A DNA stretch of 64,000 nucleotides from Streptococcus anginosus (GTDB lineage Bacteria; Bacillota; Bacilli; Lactobacillales; Streptococcaceae), in the NCBI RefSeq assembly GCF_001697145.1, contig NZ_CP012719.1, forward strand, positions 1,088,501-1,152,500. The letters are read 5' to 3'. This document shows positions 17,910 through 27,531 of the stretch, piece by piece (the stretch's first letter is position 1; every line of letters starts with the position of its first letter). The notes under the pieces are model-generated. The model was given only the letters and a program-made list of their open reading frames with translations, did not search any database and had not been told where the DNA came from. The translations under genes were made by a program, and so were the position numbers.

Positions 17910-18470
17910 ATGAATCACCTGGAAATTGAATACAAAACACTTCTGACAAAAAATGAGTACCAACAGCTGTTACCGCTGTTTTCAGATATAACAGCTACCA
18001 AACAGACAAACTACTATATTGACACAGCCGACTTTTCAATCCGAGATGCAAAAATGGCACTACGCGTCCGTGCTTTTGAAAATCGTGCCGAATTAACTTT
18101 GAAAATTCCACAACAGGTCGGTAATATGGAATACAACCAATCTCTCACTTTAGAAGAGTGTCACACACTCATCAATACATGTATGCTACCTGAAGGAGAA
18201 ATACGCATACTGCTGACTCACGCTGCTATCAATCTCGATGAACTAAAGGTGCTGGGGAACTTAACAACTATTCGCTATGAAAAAGAAACCACTATTGGCT
18301 TAATGGCACTTGACGAAAACCATTTCTTTAATACAATAGATTACGAATTGGAACTCGAAGTAACAGATGCTAAAATTGGAAAAAAACAATTCGACCACTT
18401 TTTACAGGCTCATCATATCCATTATAAATATGCAAAACCTAAAGTTGCAAGATTTGCTCAAAACTTATGA
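17910..18470 (+). CDS. CYTH-domain protein (triphosphate tunnel metalloenzyme family)
   Basis: A 186-residue protein starting with the family signature HLEIEYKTLL (the ExExK motif), followed by YYIDTADFSIRDAKMALRVR and repeating basic/acidic strands that form the tunnel. Family members hydrolyse triphosphates or bind nucleotides; the B. subtilis relative is YjbK. It is divergent from relQ, a common pairing, which suggests a link to nucleotide signalling, but this is inference. AAAGGATTGGGAA precedes the ATG. The gap to prs is 71 bases. Confidence 0.88.
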   Translation: MNHLEIEYKTLLTKNEYQQLLPLFSDITATKQTNYYIDTADFSIRDAKMALRVRAFENRAELTLKIPQQVGNMEYNQSLTLEECHTLINTCMLPEGEIRILLTHAAINLDELKVLGNLTTIRYEKETTIGLMALDENHFFNTIDYELELEVTDAKIGKKQFDHFLQAHHIHYKYAKPKVARFAQNL

Positions 18471-18541
18471 ATAAAAAGCTGAAATTTTACTTATTTTTTG
18501 ATAAAATGGAGTGTAGAAATCAAAAGGAGTCTTAATAAGTT

Positions 18542-19513
18542 ATGATGGATATACTGACGGATAAAACACAGATGAAGTTATTTGCACTAAATTCCAATCA
18601 CGATATAGCCGAAAAAATTGCTAAAGCTGCTGGTGTTCCCCTTGGAAAATTATCCTCACGTCAATTCTCAGATGGAGAAATTCAAGTTAACATTGAGGAA
18701 AGTGTACGTGGTTTCGATGTATTTATCATTCAGTCAACGAGTTTCCCTGTCAATAATCATTTAATGGAACTTCTCATCATGGTGGATGCTTGCAATCGTG
18801 CCAGCGCTAATTCTGTTAATGTCGTTATGCCATATTTTGGCTATGCTCGTCAAGACCGTACAGCTGCTCCTCGTGAACCAATTACGGCAAAACTGGTAGC
18901 AAATATGTTGGTAAAGGCAGGAGTTGATCGTGTTCTGACCCTTGATTTGCATGCCGTTCAAGTTCAAGGTTTCTTTGATATTCCTGTTGATAACCTTTAC
19001 ACTGTCCCTCTCTTCGCCAAACATTACTGTGAAAAGGGCTTATCTGGTGAAGATGTTGTTGTGGTTAGTCCAAAAAATTCTGGTGTTAAACGTGCTAGAA
19101 GCTTAGCAGAGCATTTAGGTGCTCCGATTGCGATTATTGACTATGCACAAGACGATTCTCATCGTAACGAAGGATATATTATCGGAGATGTTGCTGGCAA
19201 AAAAGCTATTCTCATTGATGATATTTTAAATACCGGACGTACCTTTGCGGAAGCTTCAAAAATCGTTGAACGTGAAGGTGCAACAGAGATTTATGCAGTT
19301 TCTAGCCATGGTTTATTTGTTGAGGGAGCTGCTGAAAAGTTAGACAATGCCCCAATCAAAGAAATTCTAGTAACCGACTCAGTTGCAACCAAAGAAAAAA
19401 CTCCGAAAAATGTTCAATACATTACTGCAAGTGAGCTAATCGGAGATGCAATCGTTCGTATTCATAAAAGAAAACCAGTTAGTCCTCTTTTTGCTTACAA
19501 TAAAAAGAAATAA
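18542..19513 (+). CDS. prs: Ribose-phosphate pyrophosphokinase
   Basis: Makes PRPP from ribose 5-phosphate and ATP for nucleotide, histidine and NAD synthesis. The 323-residue class-I enzyme has [14 protein letters not shown], the catalytic flexible loop [28 protein letters not shown] and the PRPP loop [21 protein letters not shown] lies 12 bases before the first of two adjacent ATG codons; either may be used. A separate TTG-initiated desulfurase gene follows within ten bases. Confidence 0.95.
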   Translation: MMDILTDKTQMKLFALNSNHDIAEKIAKAAGVPLGKLSSRQFSDGEIQVNIEESVRGFDVFIIQSTSFPVNNHLMELLIMVDACNRASANSVNVVMPYFGYARQDRTAAPREPITAKLVANMLVKAGVDRVLTLDLHAVQVQGFFDIPVDNLYTVPLFAKHYCEKGLSGEDVVVVSPKNSGVKRARSLAEHLGAPIAIIDYAQDDSHRNEGYIIGDVAGKKAILIDDILNTGRTFAEASKIVEREGATEIYAVSSHGLFVEGAAEKLDNAPIKEILVTDSVATKEKTPKNVQYITASELIGDAIVRIHKRKPVSPLFAYNKKK

Positions 19514-19522
19514 GGAGAAATC

Positions 19523-20638
19523 TTGATTTATTTCGATAATGCAGCAACAACTCCCATGTCAAAAGCTGCTATTACTGCTATGACACAGGTTATGGAAAAT
19601 ACCTTCGGCAATCCATCTAGCATTCATAGTCACGGAAGAGCTGCTAGCAAAATTCTTCGCGAAGTCCGACAAGAGCTTGCTGAACTGCTTCATACTAATA
19701 GTCAACATATCATCTTTACATCTGGTGGGACAGAAAGTAACAATACAGCCATAAAAGGATATGCCTTAGCCCATCAAGATCAAGGAAAACACATTATTAC
19801 TACTGCTATTGAGCATCATTCGGTTCTTGAAACAATTGAATACTTGGTGGATAAATTTGGCTTTGAAGCTACTTATATCCAACCTAAAAATGGAGAGATT
19901 ACGGCTCAACAGATAAAAGAATCCCTTCGAGAAGATACAATACTTGTCTCAACCATGTATGCCAATAATGAAACAGGCTATATGCTTCCAGTCAAAGAAA
20001 TTGCTGACGTTGTAAAACATCATCCCGCTGCTTATCATGTGGATGCTGTGCAAGTTATAGGTAAATTACCTGTCTATCCTGACGAGCTAGGAATTGACTT
20101 TATGAGCGCATCAGCTCATAAATTTCATGGTCCAAAAGGCATCGGCTTCTTGTACTTCAATCATGTAAAATTTGACAAATTTTTACATGGTGGAGATCAA
20201 GAGGATAAAAGGCGTGCAGGAACTGAGAATTTAGCGGCTATTGCCGGTATGGTTGCGGCTCTAAAAGAGAGCCACAATTGCTACCAAGAAAACATGGAAC
20301 ATGTTGAAAGTTTGAAACAGCAACTTCTCTCTGAACTTGACGGAATCCATTACTATATAAATAATGATTCACACACACTTCCCTATGTTGTAAATCTTGG
20401 CTTTCTAAATCAGGCTAACGATTTATTGCTCATGCGTTTAGACTTGGCTGGAATCTCTATCTCAACTGGCTCTGCTTGTACGGCCGGAACGGTTGAGCCA
20501 AGTCATGTGCTTAAAGCTTTTTATGGTAGCGATTCAGAACGCTTAAGGGAATCTATTCGCATTAGTTTCTCGGAGCAAAATACTTCAGAAGAAGTTCGAC
20601 AATTTACTACAACATTAAAAGAAATTTTAGGAGGATAA
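19523..20638 (+). CDS. Cysteine desulfurase (NifS/IscS family)
   Basis: A 371-residue pyridoxal-phosphate enzyme that takes sulfur from cysteine. It has the N-terminal IYFDNAATTPM, the PLP lysine in SASAHKFHGPKGIGF and the catalytic loop cysteine in STGSACTAGTVEPSHVL. The start is TTG with AAGGAGAAATC directly before it. Its location between prs and DUF1831, away from a SUF cluster, suggests a role in tRNA thiolation or NAD/thiamine synthesis rather than bulk cluster assembly; that is inference. Confidence 0.92.
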   Translation: MIYFDNAATTPMSKAAITAMTQVMENTFGNPSSIHSHGRAASKILREVRQELAELLHTNSQHIIFTSGGTESNNTAIKGYALAHQDQGKHIITTAIEHHSVLETIEYLVDKFGFEATYIQPKNGEITAQQIKESLREDTILVSTMYANNETGYMLPVKEIADVVKHHPAAYHVDAVQVIGKLPVYPDELGIDFMSASAHKFHGPKGIGFLYFNHVKFDKFLHGGDQEDKRRAGTENLAAIAGMVAALKESHNCYQENMEHVESLKQQLLSELDGIHYYINNDSHTLPYVVNLGFLNQANDLLLMRLDLAGISISTGSACTAGTVEPSHVLKAFYGSDSERLRESIRISFSEQNTSEEVRQFTTTLKEILGG

Positions 20639-20643
20639 AATAG

Positions 20644-20991
20644 ATGGCTTTTCAGACCACTATTCACTTAAAAGACTGCCCCTACAGTTACTCTCTTGGA
20701 GAAAATGTAAAAAAATTTACTTTGCGTGATAACACATTTGCCGAAACAAAAGTCGGAAATTACGAATTAACACGCTTATTAGAAAATGTTCCCAATAGTG
20801 GAGACGGCTTTTTGTTGAAAATCATTATCAATAAAGACCTTTCAGGTGTGAAAATCAATATCACAGACAAATCTGGCCTTAGATTAGTGAATATTTTTAA
20901 ATCAGAAGATAATCACATCATTCAAGAAAAGTTTTATTTCTTAATGGATAGCTTGGTAGAACGTGGTATTTTCACTAAACAAGAACAATAA
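20644..20991 (+). CDS. DUF1831 family protein
   Basis: A 115-residue soluble protein of a lactic-acid-bacterial family of unknown role. It begins five bases after the cysteine desulfurase stop with the GGAGGATAAAATAG ribosome binding site inside the end of that gene. The fixed pairing with a desulfurase suggests a partner or acceptor role; no cysteine motif typical of a sulfur carrier is visible (only one cysteine, in DCPYSY). A terminator follows. Confidence 0.8.
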   Translation: MAFQTTIHLKDCPYSYSLGENVKKFTLRDNTFAETKVGNYELTRLLENVPNSGDGFLLKIIINKDLSGVKINITDKSGLRLVNIFKSEDNHIIQEKFYFLMDSLVERGIFTKQEQ

Positions 20992-21038
20992 ACAAATAGC
21001 TTAAAAACTCATTTTTAAATCATCAGTAAAACAATAAA

Positions 21039-21095
21039 GAGTAGGAAACAAGCCAAAAATCTTTGATTTTCTTGATTTTGTCCTACTCCTTTTCT
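21039..21095 (+). terminator. Probable terminator after the prs-desulfurase-DUF1831 unit
   Basis: GAGTAGGA and TCCTACTC enclose a long AT-rich loop with further pairing (CAAG with CTTG) and are followed by CTTTTCTATTTTT. Confidence 0.65.
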
Positions 21096-21110
21096 ATTTT
21101 TATCAAATAA

Positions 21111-21142
21111 GTTGATTTTTTCACAAACTTTCTATAAAATAG
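21111..21142 (+). promoter_or_regulatory. rex promoter with a possible Rex half-site
   Basis: TTGATT, 17 bases, then TAAAAT forms a plausible promoter about 20 bases before the GTG start. The spacer holds TTTCACAA, one half of the Rex operator consensus TTGTGA...TCACAA; the other half is poor. Autoregulation is possible but weakly supported. Confidence 0.4.
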
Positions 21143-21163
21143 TCTTTGAAAGGATGTGATTTT

Positions 21164-21808
21164 GTGAAATCTGAAAATAATACAACCATTCCACGCGCAA
21201 CTGCTAAAAGGCTCTCTCTGTATTATCGGATTTTCAAACGATTTAATTCCGAAAAAATTGACAAAGCCAATTCAAAACAAATCGCAGATGCGATCGGGAT
21301 TGATTCTGCAACTGTCCGTCGAGATTTTTCTTATTTTGGCGAATTAGGTCGTCGTGGATATGGTTACGATGTAAAAAAACTCATGAATTTTTTTGCTGAC
21401 TTACTTCATGACAATTCCATTACCAATGTGATGTTAGTTGGTATCGGTAACATGGGACATGCTTTGCTCCACTACCGTTTCCACGAACGGAACAAAATGA
21501 AGATTGTTATGGCATTTGATACAGATGATCATCCTGAAGTTGGGACTACTACAAATGACGGGATTCCTATTTATGGCATTTCACAAATCAATAACAAATT
21601 AAAAGGTGTGGATGTTAAAACAGCTATTTTAACAGTTCCTAGTGCAAAAGCGCAAGAAGTTGCAACTGTTCTTGTGGAAGCTGGTGTAAAAGGTATTCTC
21701 AGTTTTTCTCCTGTTCACTTAACCGTTCCAAAAGATGTTGTCGTTCAATATGTTGATTTGACAAGTGAGCTACAAACACTCCTTTATTTTATGAAAAAAG
21801 AGCATTAA
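21164..21808 (+). CDS. rex: Redox-sensing transcriptional repressor Rex
   Basis: Senses the NADH/NAD ratio and represses fermentation and anaerobic genes when NADH is low. The 214-residue protein has an N-terminal winged helix ([13 protein letters not shown], then [22 protein letters not shown]) and a C-terminal Rossmann domain with [11 protein letters not shown] for NADH, ending in a domain-swap helix. I chose the GTG at 21164 because AAAGGATG lies correctly before it; a TTG six codons upstream overlaps that site. Confidence 0.94.
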   Translation: MKSENNTTIPRATAKRLSLYYRIFKRFNSEKIDKANSKQIADAIGIDSATVRRDFSYFGELGRRGYGYDVKKLMNFFADLLHDNSITNVMLVGIGNMGHALLHYRFHERNKMKIVMAFDTDDHPEVGTTTNDGIPIYGISQINNKLKGVDVKTAILTVPSAKAQEVATVLVEAGVKGILSFSPVHLTVPKDVVVQYVDLTSELQTLLYFMKKEH

Positions 21809-21835
21809 GTAATTAGAAAGAGCAAACATTTATTT

Positions 21836-22528
21836 ATGAAGAGACCTATTATCGGCATTACTGGAAATGAAAGACCAAACCCTGAAGATGAATTTGCCAT
21901 CATGAGTTATGCTGCTAAGGGATTTGTAGAGGGCGTAAAAGAAGTTGGTGGAACTCCCATCATATTGCCAATCGGAGATGCAGATATGGCACGGCGCTAC
22001 ATCCAGATGATTGACAAACTTATCCTAACGGGTGGGCAAAATGTATCACCACAATTCTATGGCGAAGAAAAAACAATTGACAGTGATGATTACTATTTGG
22101 AACGTGATTTGTTTGAATTAGCCTTAATCCATGAAGCTATCCAACAACAAAAACCAATTTTTACCGTTTGCCGCGGTACGCAATTGTTTAATGTTGCAAT
22201 GGGCGGAACTCTTTATCAAGATATTGAGCACCATTGGCAAGACAGTTCTGCTGAATATACTACTCAAAAACTAGTCACTAAATCCGATTCTGTTTTGGAA
22301 AAAATTTACGGCGAAGTATCTCATATCAACTCTTTCCATCATCAGAGTATCAAAGATTTAGCAGAAAATGTCGAAGTCATTGCCCGTGATCCGAAAGACA
22401 ACACCATTGAAGCCATTACAACAACTGATGAAATCGCTTATCTGGGAGTCCAGTGGCATCCAGAATTCTTATTTGAAACACGTCCTAAAGATCGAATGCT
22501 GTTTGACTATGTTGTCAATAGACTTTAA
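21836..22528 (+). CDS. Class-I glutamine amidotransferase-like (gamma-glutamyl hydrolase, peptidase C26 family)
   Basis: A 230-residue protein of the PuuD/C26 family that hydrolyses gamma-glutamyl bonds. The nucleophile cysteine is in [15 protein letters not shown], the histidine and glutamate in QWHPEFLF. The N-terminal PIIGITGNE and [10 protein letters not shown] are also typical. It follows rex closely and may share its transcript. The substrate is unknown; no polyamine genes are near. It converges on radC, the two overlapping by four bases at their ends. Confidence 0.85.
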   Translation: MKRPIIGITGNERPNPEDEFAIMSYAAKGFVEGVKEVGGTPIILPIGDADMARRYIQMIDKLILTGGQNVSPQFYGEEKTIDSDDYYLERDLFELALIHEAIQQQKPIFTVCRGTQLFNVAMGGTLYQDIEHHWQDSSAEYTTQKLVTKSDSVLEKIYGEVSHINSFHHQSIKDLAENVEVIARDPKDNTIEAITTTDEIAYLGVQWHPEFLFETRPKDRMLFDYVVNRL

Positions 22529-23205
22529 ATCAAGTCTGTTTCTTCGCGATAACTATAATAATCTTTCTCTGCGACGATGAGATGATCCAGTAAGATGAAG
22601 CCCATTAGCTCACACGCTTCTTTTACATGTTTGGTCACTTCATCGTCATTTTTGCTTGGCAGTACAGCTCCTGATGGATGATTGTGCACCAAAATAATGG
22701 ATGTCGCCATGTGTTTCACAGCATAATGCAGAATTTCTCGTGGTTCTGCAATACTGCGTGACACACTACCAATAAAAATCGTCTGCTGATGAATGATTTT
22801 GTTTTGAGTATTCAGATATAAAGCTACAAGGTGCTCCTGTTTTTTATGCCCCAATTCTTGTTGCATTTTTTTCGCTAACTTTTGACTACCTAAAATTTGC
22901 TCTTGCGTAATCAATTCTGCCTTACTGACTCGCTGGCCTAATTCAATCATGGCTTGCAATTCAATAGCTTTGATACGACCAATTCCAGAGATTGATTGCA
23001 ATTCTTGTAGCGTCATATTGCGCAAATCATTCAAACTAGAAATAGTTGATAAAATTCGTTGAGAAACTTGAAAAACAGTTTCTTTTTTATTGCCTGTGCG
23101 GATAAGAATGGATAACAATTCTTGATTGCTCAATTGTTCTGCACCTTCTGCGACTAAACGTTCCCTTGGCAACAAAGAATCTTCCTGAAATGAAATACTA
23201 TACAT
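22525..23205 (-). CDS. radC: RadC-family protein (JAB1/MPN domain)
   Basis: A 226-residue protein with an N-terminal helix-hairpin-helix ([13 protein letters not shown]) and a C-terminal JAMM metal-binding site [14 protein letters not shown]. Despite its name, a role in repair is not established for the family; it is often linked to competence or mobile DNA in streptococci. I chose the ATG at 23205 because GAGGAGGTTTTTT precedes it, removing 23 residues of non-conserved reading frame. The phoU terminator lies just upstream. Confidence 0.92.
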   Translation of the reverse strand: MYSISFQEDSLLPRERLVAEGAEQLSNQELLSILIRTGNKKETVFQVSQRILSTISSLNDLRNMTLQELQSISGIGRIKAIELQAMIELGQRVSKAELITQEQILGSQKLAKKMQQELGHKKQEHLVALYLNTQNKIIHQQTIFIGSVSRSIAEPREILHYAVKHMATSIILVHNHPSGAVLPSKNDDEVTKHVKEACELMGFILLDHLIVAEKDYYSYREETDLI

Positions 23206-23249
23206 AAAAAACCTCCTCATATCCTTATTCGGAAAAAGAAGAGGAAAAT

Positions 23250-23280
23250 AAAAAATCTGAGAAATGATTCTCAAATTTTT
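23250..23280 (-). terminator. Intrinsic terminator of the pst-phoU operon
   Basis: On the minus strand AAATTTGAGAA and TTCTCAGATTT pair with one mismatch and run into TTTTTTATTTT, directly after phoU. Confidence 0.75.
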
Positions 23281-23291
23281 TAAGTTAGTAT

Positions 23292-23945
23292 TTACATTTC
23301 AACAATTTTACCTGTTTCAAAGTAAACAACCCATTCACAGATATTTTTAGCGTAATCACCAATGCGTTCTAAGTACGAAATAACTTGGAAGTAATCACGA
23401 CCTGTAACAATCAAATCTGGATTTGCCTTAATTTCTTGTGTAGCTAAATCACGAATATCATCAAAATACTGATTGATTTTCTCATCCATAGCTGCTATTT
23501 CGTAAGCCTTGTCCACATCGCCATTAAGGTAAAGATCAAGTGCTGCTTCCACAAAATTTTTGACATCGCGTCCCATTTTGCTGATTTCTTCCTCAACAGA
23601 CTGGATGCGAACTTCTCCCTTCATGCGAATCGTTGCCTGTGCAATGGAAACAGCGTGGTCGCCCATTCTTTCCACATCACTACTAGCCTTCAAAACTGTA
23701 ATAACGGTTCGTAAGTCTTGCGAAACAGGCTGCTGCAAAGCAATGATTTCCAGAGATTTTTTCTCCAACTTTACTTCATATTCATTCACTTCTGCGTCTT
23801 TTTCGATTACTTCTTTTGCTAATTCGCGGTCGTGGGTCACAAATGCACGAACTGTGCGATTAATCTGTGACAAAACTTCATTTCCCATTGCATAAAATTG
23901 GTTATGGAGTTTTGCTAAGTCTTCTTCAAATTGTACTCTAAGCAT
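23292..23945 (-). CDS. phoU: Phosphate transport regulator PhoU
   Basis: A 217-residue, all-helical cytoplasmic protein made of two repeats of a three-helix bundle. The first repeat carries [17 protein letters not shown] and the second [17 protein letters not shown], the metal-coordinating signatures of PhoU. It restrains Pst uptake and relays phosphate status to a two-component system. It is the last gene of the operon, after a gap of about 160 bases from pstB that is rich in TATA-like sequence and could hold an internal promoter (TATAAA before an AGGAAAGG ribosome binding site). Confidence 0.94.
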   Translation of the reverse strand: MLRVQFEEDLAKLHNQFYAMGNEVLSQINRTVRAFVTHDRELAKEVIEKDAEVNEYEVKLEKKSLEIIALQQPVSQDLRTVITVLKASSDVERMGDHAVSIAQATIRMKGEVRIQSVEEEISKMGRDVKNFVEAALDLYLNGDVDKAYEIAAMDEKINQYFDDIRDLATQEIKANPDLIVTGRDYFQVISYLERIGDYAKNICEWVVYFETGKIVEM

Positions 23946-24108
23946 AAATTTTCCTTTCCTAAGATCTAAAGAATTTTATACGAAAATCCATCTTTTTACA
24001 TAATTCTTGTCTACAAGTATATGTGCATTTTATATATAAATATATAGAGAATCAGTAGTCGCCAAAACATTGGAATAGCCATAATATTGTAGTGACCAAT
24101 TACAATCT

Positions 24109-24867
24109 CTAACCAAACTTGCCTGTGATATAATCTTCCGTTTCCTTATGAATCGGACTGAGGAACATCTCTTTCGTGGCATTAAACTCAATCAAATCGC
24201 CATTTAGGAAGAAAGCAGTCTTGTCTGAAATACGACTAGCCTGTTGCATTGAGCGGGTCACAAGTAACATTGTATATTGATCTTTCAGCCCATGAAGTGT
24301 TTCTTCAATTTTTCCTGCAGAAATGGGATCAAGTGCCGACGTTGGCTCATCTAAAAGAATGATTTTCGGACTCGTTGCTAAAACGCGAGCCACACAAACA
24401 CGTTGTTGCTGACCGCCTGACAAGCCAATCGCTGAGTCATGTAAACGATCTTTTACTTCATCCCAAATGGATGCTCCCTTTAGTGAAGTTTCAACAACTT
24501 CATCTAACACTTCTTTGTCCTTAACACCATTGATCCGCAAACCATAAACAACATTTTCATAAATCGTCATTGGAAATGGATTGGGCTGTTGAAAAACCAT
24601 TCCAATTTCTTTGCGAAGCTCCACCGTATCTGTCCGTGGGCTGTAAATATTGTGCCCATTATAAATTACAGTGCCTGTCGTTGTCACCTCTGGATTTAAA
24701 TCTCCCATGCGATTGATTGCCTTTAAAAGGGTTGATTTTCCTGATCCAGAAGGACCAATCAAAGCGGTAATCTCCTGCGGTAGTATATCTAATGATACAC
24801 TATTGAGAGCTTTCTTTTTATTATAATAAACCGACAAGTCCTTGATTTGTAAAATAGGTTCTGTCAT
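24109..24867 (-). CDS. pstB: Phosphate ABC transporter ATPase, paralogue with degenerate H-loop
   Basis: A 252-residue ATPase of the Pst importer. Walker A is GPSGSGKST at 38-46, the signature LSGGQQQR at 149-156, and Walker B LLDEP with Glu174. The switch (H-loop) position reads [12 protein letters not shown], so the usual histidine is Arg205; the partner PstB encoded just upstream has histidine there. The two PstB proteins probably form a heterodimer with one altered ATP site. It starts 42 bases after the other pstB. The arginine may be a conserved streptococcal feature. Confidence 0.93.
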   Translation of the reverse strand: MTEPILQIKDLSVYYNKKKALNSVSLDILPQEITALIGPSGSGKSTLLKAINRMGDLNPEVTTTGTVIYNGHNIYSPRTDTVELRKEIGMVFQQPNPFPMTIYENVVYGLRINGVKDKEVLDEVVETSLKGASIWDEVKDRLHDSAIGLSGGQQQRVCVARVLATSPKIILLDEPTSALDPISAGKIEETLHGLKDQYTMLLVTRSMQQASRISDKTAFFLNGDLIEFNATKEMFLSPIHKETEDYITGKFG

Positions 24868-24909
24868 TCTGATAGTCCTTTAATAAATTCTAATTAATCA
24901 GCAATTTTC

Positions 24910-25713
24910 TTAGCCAAAATGACCAGAAACATAGTCATTCGTAGACTGCAACTTAGCATTTTGGAAAACATTGGCTGTTTCATCATATTCAATTAAATCA
25001 CCAAGATAGAAGAAACCGGTATAGTCACTAGCACGTGCCGCCTGCTGCATGCTGTGGGTCACGATGATAATCGTATAGTTCTTCTTCAACTCTAACATCG
25101 TTTCTTCTAACTGCGCGGTTGCAATTGGATCAAGCGCAGAAGCAGGTTCATCCATTAGAAGTATTTCTGGCTTCACGGAAATGGCTCTGGCAATGCAGAG
25201 ACGTTGCTGCTGACCGCCTGATAACATCAAAGCAGATTTATGAAGGTCATCCTTTACTTGTTCCCACAGAGCCGCTTGTTTTAGAGATGTTTCTACAATT
25301 TCATCTAAGATTTTCTTATCCTTAACACCGGCACGTTCATGCGCAAAGGTGATGTTGCGGTAAACAGATTTGGCAAAAGGATTTGGTCTTTGAAAGACCA
25401 TTCCGATATGTTTCCGCATTTCATAGACATTGATATCTGGACGGTTAATATCAATTCCTTCATACCAGATCTCACCAGTAACCTTAGCGATGTCAATCGT
25501 ATCATTCATTCGATTCAAGCTGCGAAGATAGGTTGACTTACCAGAACCTGAAGGCCCGATAAGAGCTGTAATCTTATTTTTCTTGAACTGCATATCAACC
25601 CCTTTAATGGATTCGTTTTTACCATAGTAAACATGCAAATTCTTCGTTGATAAAACAACCTCTTTCTCAGGAAAAGTAACGATATGTTTTTCATTCCAGT
25701 TATATTCTGTCAT
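24910..25713 (-). CDS. pstB: Phosphate ABC transporter ATPase, canonical paralogue
   Basis: A 267-residue ATPase with an N-terminal extension of about 20 residues compared with its neighbour. Walker [10 protein letters not shown] at 53-61, signature LSGGQQQR at 164-171, Walker B LMDEP with Glu189, and an intact H-loop histidine His220 in IIVTHSMQQAAR. It follows pstA by 11 bases. Tandem pstB genes are normal in streptococci. The two differ enough (Q-loop FQRP here, FQQP in the other) to suggest non-equivalent roles. Confidence 0.94.
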   Translation of the reverse strand: MTEYNWNEKHIVTFPEKEVVLSTKNLHVYYGKNESIKGVDMQFKKNKITALIGPSGSGKSTYLRSLNRMNDTIDIAKVTGEIWYEGIDINRPDINVYEMRKHIGMVFQRPNPFAKSVYRNITFAHERAGVKDKKILDEIVETSLKQAALWEQVKDDLHKSALMLSGGQQQRLCIARAISVKPEILLMDEPASALDPIATAQLEETMLELKKNYTIIIVTHSMQQAARASDYTGFFYLGDLIEYDETANVFQNAKLQSTNDYVSGHFG

Positions 25714-25724
25714 TTCTTCTCCTT

Positions 25725-26609
25725 TTAAGCAGATGTTAATTTCTTATGCAGGTAACTTCCGAGCTTACGAGCTCCAAGGTTAAAGATTAAAATAAAGATA
25801 AGAAGTACTGCTGCTGATCCAGCTGACACTTCTACTGCATCAGGAATCGTTCCTTCACTATTGACTTTCCAAATGTGAACAGCCAAAGTTTCAGCCTGAC
25901 GGAAAACAGAAATTGGGCTAGTTACACTGAAAATATTCCAATTTGACCAGTCAAGTGCTGGGGCAGACTGACCTGCTGTATAGATAAGCGCAGCAGCTTC
26001 CCCAAAAATACGTCCAGAAGCTAATACAATCCCCGTCACAATACTTGGTAACGCTTCTGGAACGACGACATGGACGATCGTTTCCCAGCGAGAGATGCCA
26101 AGTGCAAGCCCAGCTTCGCGCTGTGTATGATGCACATGCTGTAAGCTGTCCTCCACACTACGTGTCATCTGTGGCAGATTAAATACAGTCAAAGCCAAAG
26201 CACCAGAAATGATTGAGAAACCATATTGAAATTGAATAACAAAAATCAAATATCCAAAGAGACCCACAACAACAGAGGGCAAGGAGGATAAAATTTCAAT
26301 ACAGGTTCTGACAAAATCTGTTACCGGACCTTTTTTTGCATACTCAGATAAGTAAATCCCTGCTCCCATTGATAGAGGAATGGAAATAATCAAGGTGATA
26401 ACTAACAGAAACAATGAATTATAGAGCTGAATTCCAATTCCGCCGCCCGCTTGGTATGAAGACGATTGTCCCGTCAAGAATTTCCACGAAACATGAGGTA
26501 AGCCCCTTACTAAAATGTACAAAATCAAGGAAGCAAGAATAGCAACAATGATTCCTGCAATGGTATAGAGGACGCCTGTTGCTAATTTATCCATCTTTTT
26601 AGCGTGCAT
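25725..26609 (-). CDS. pstA: Phosphate ABC transporter permease
   Basis: A 294-residue inner-membrane permease with about six membrane segments. The cytoplasmic coupling loop is visible as REAGLALGISRWETI, and GAGIYLSEYAKKG is typical of PstA. It forms the channel with PstC, beside which it is translated with an 11-base overlap. The ribosome binding site AAAGAGGTAAG lies inside pstC. Confidence 0.94.
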   Translation of the reverse strand: MHAKKMDKLATGVLYTIAGIIVAILASLILYILVRGLPHVSWKFLTGQSSSYQAGGGIGIQLYNSLFLLVITLIISIPLSMGAGIYLSEYAKKGPVTDFVRTCIEILSSLPSVVVGLFGYLIFVIQFQYGFSIISGALALTVFNLPQMTRSVEDSLQHVHHTQREAGLALGISRWETIVHVVVPEALPSIVTGIVLASGRIFGEAAALIYTAGQSAPALDWSNWNIFSVTSPISVFRQAETLAVHIWKVNSEGTIPDAVEVSAGSAAVLLIFILIFNLGARKLGSYLHKKLTSA

Positions 26610-27510
26610 AGTTCTTCTTACCTCTTTCCTTTGTAATCAATTTAATCACAGTATTGAAGGCTAAACTCATCAAAAGCAGAACCAGAGCAAGCGACCACAA
26701 GACATTGTTATTAACGGTTCCCATAACGGTATTTCCAATTCCCATTGTTAAAATAGAGGTCAAGGTTGCAGCAGGTGTTGTCAGAGAAGTTGGGATAACC
26801 GCTGAATTTCCGACAACCATTTGAATCGCCAAAGCTTCACCAAAGGCACGAGCCATTCCAAAGACAATAGCTGTAAAAATACCTGAGCGAGCTGCTTTTA
26901 GCGTCACACGCCAAATCGTTTGCCAACGAGTCGCTCCCATTGCCATACTAGCTTCTCGATAATGCCGCGGTACAGCACGCAGGCTATCTGTTGTCATAAA
27001 GGTCACCGTTGGTAAAATCATGACAAAGAGAACAAAAATCCCTGACAAGATTCCAAAACCTGTTCCACCAAAGATACTGCGAACAAAGGGAACAACTACC
27101 TGTAATCCAATAAATCCATACACAACTGATGGAATTCCGACTAGAAGTTCAATAGCTGGTTGCAGAATTTTTGAGCCTTTAGGGGAAACCTCCGTCATAA
27201 AAACAGCTGCTCCAATTGCAAATGGTGTTGCCAATAAAGCTGATAGGAGAGTTACGAGGAAAGAGCCCAGAATCATTGGTAAAGCACCGAATTCCTTACC
27301 GGATGGATTCCACCTTGTTCCAAAAAGAAAACTGAAGATGTTTACTTTATTAACAAAGAAAGTCGAAAGTCCTTTCTCCGCTACAAATAATAAAATCATT
27401 GCGACGACAAAAACAATTAAACTCATGCAAAGAAAAGTAATGGTTTTTCCAAATGTTTCTAAACGAGAGTTTTTTGACTTTGTCAGCATTTTTTTTGCTA
27501 CTTCGTTCAT
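26599..27510 (-). CDS. pstC: Phosphate ABC transporter permease
   Basis: A 303-residue permease, partner of PstA, with six predicted membrane segments and the coupling loop REASMAMGATRWQTIWRV. PSVVYGFIGL and GSFLVTLLSALLATPFAIG match the family. It lies 21 bases after pstS. An internal segment MARAFGEALAIQMVVGNS carries the conserved FGEA motif. Confidence 0.94.
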   Translation of the reverse strand: MNEVAKKMLTKSKNSRLETFGKTITFLCMSLIVFVVAMILLFVAEKGLSTFFVNKVNIFSFLFGTRWNPSGKEFGALPMILGSFLVTLLSALLATPFAIGAAVFMTEVSPKGSKILQPAIELLVGIPSVVYGFIGLQVVVPFVRSIFGGTGFGILSGIFVLFVMILPTVTFMTTDSLRAVPRHYREASMAMGATRWQTIWRVTLKAARSGIFTAIVFGMARAFGEALAIQMVVGNSAVIPTSLTTPAATLTSILTMGIGNTVMGTVNNNVLWSLALVLLLMSLAFNTVIKLITKERGKKNYAR

Positions 27511-27531
27511 GTTATTCCTAAATTCTTTCTT

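Noticed and set aside
21146..21163. Upstream TTG start for rex
   Set aside because: The ribosome binding site AAAGGATG would lie inside the coding region; the GTG at 21164 is correctly placed after it.
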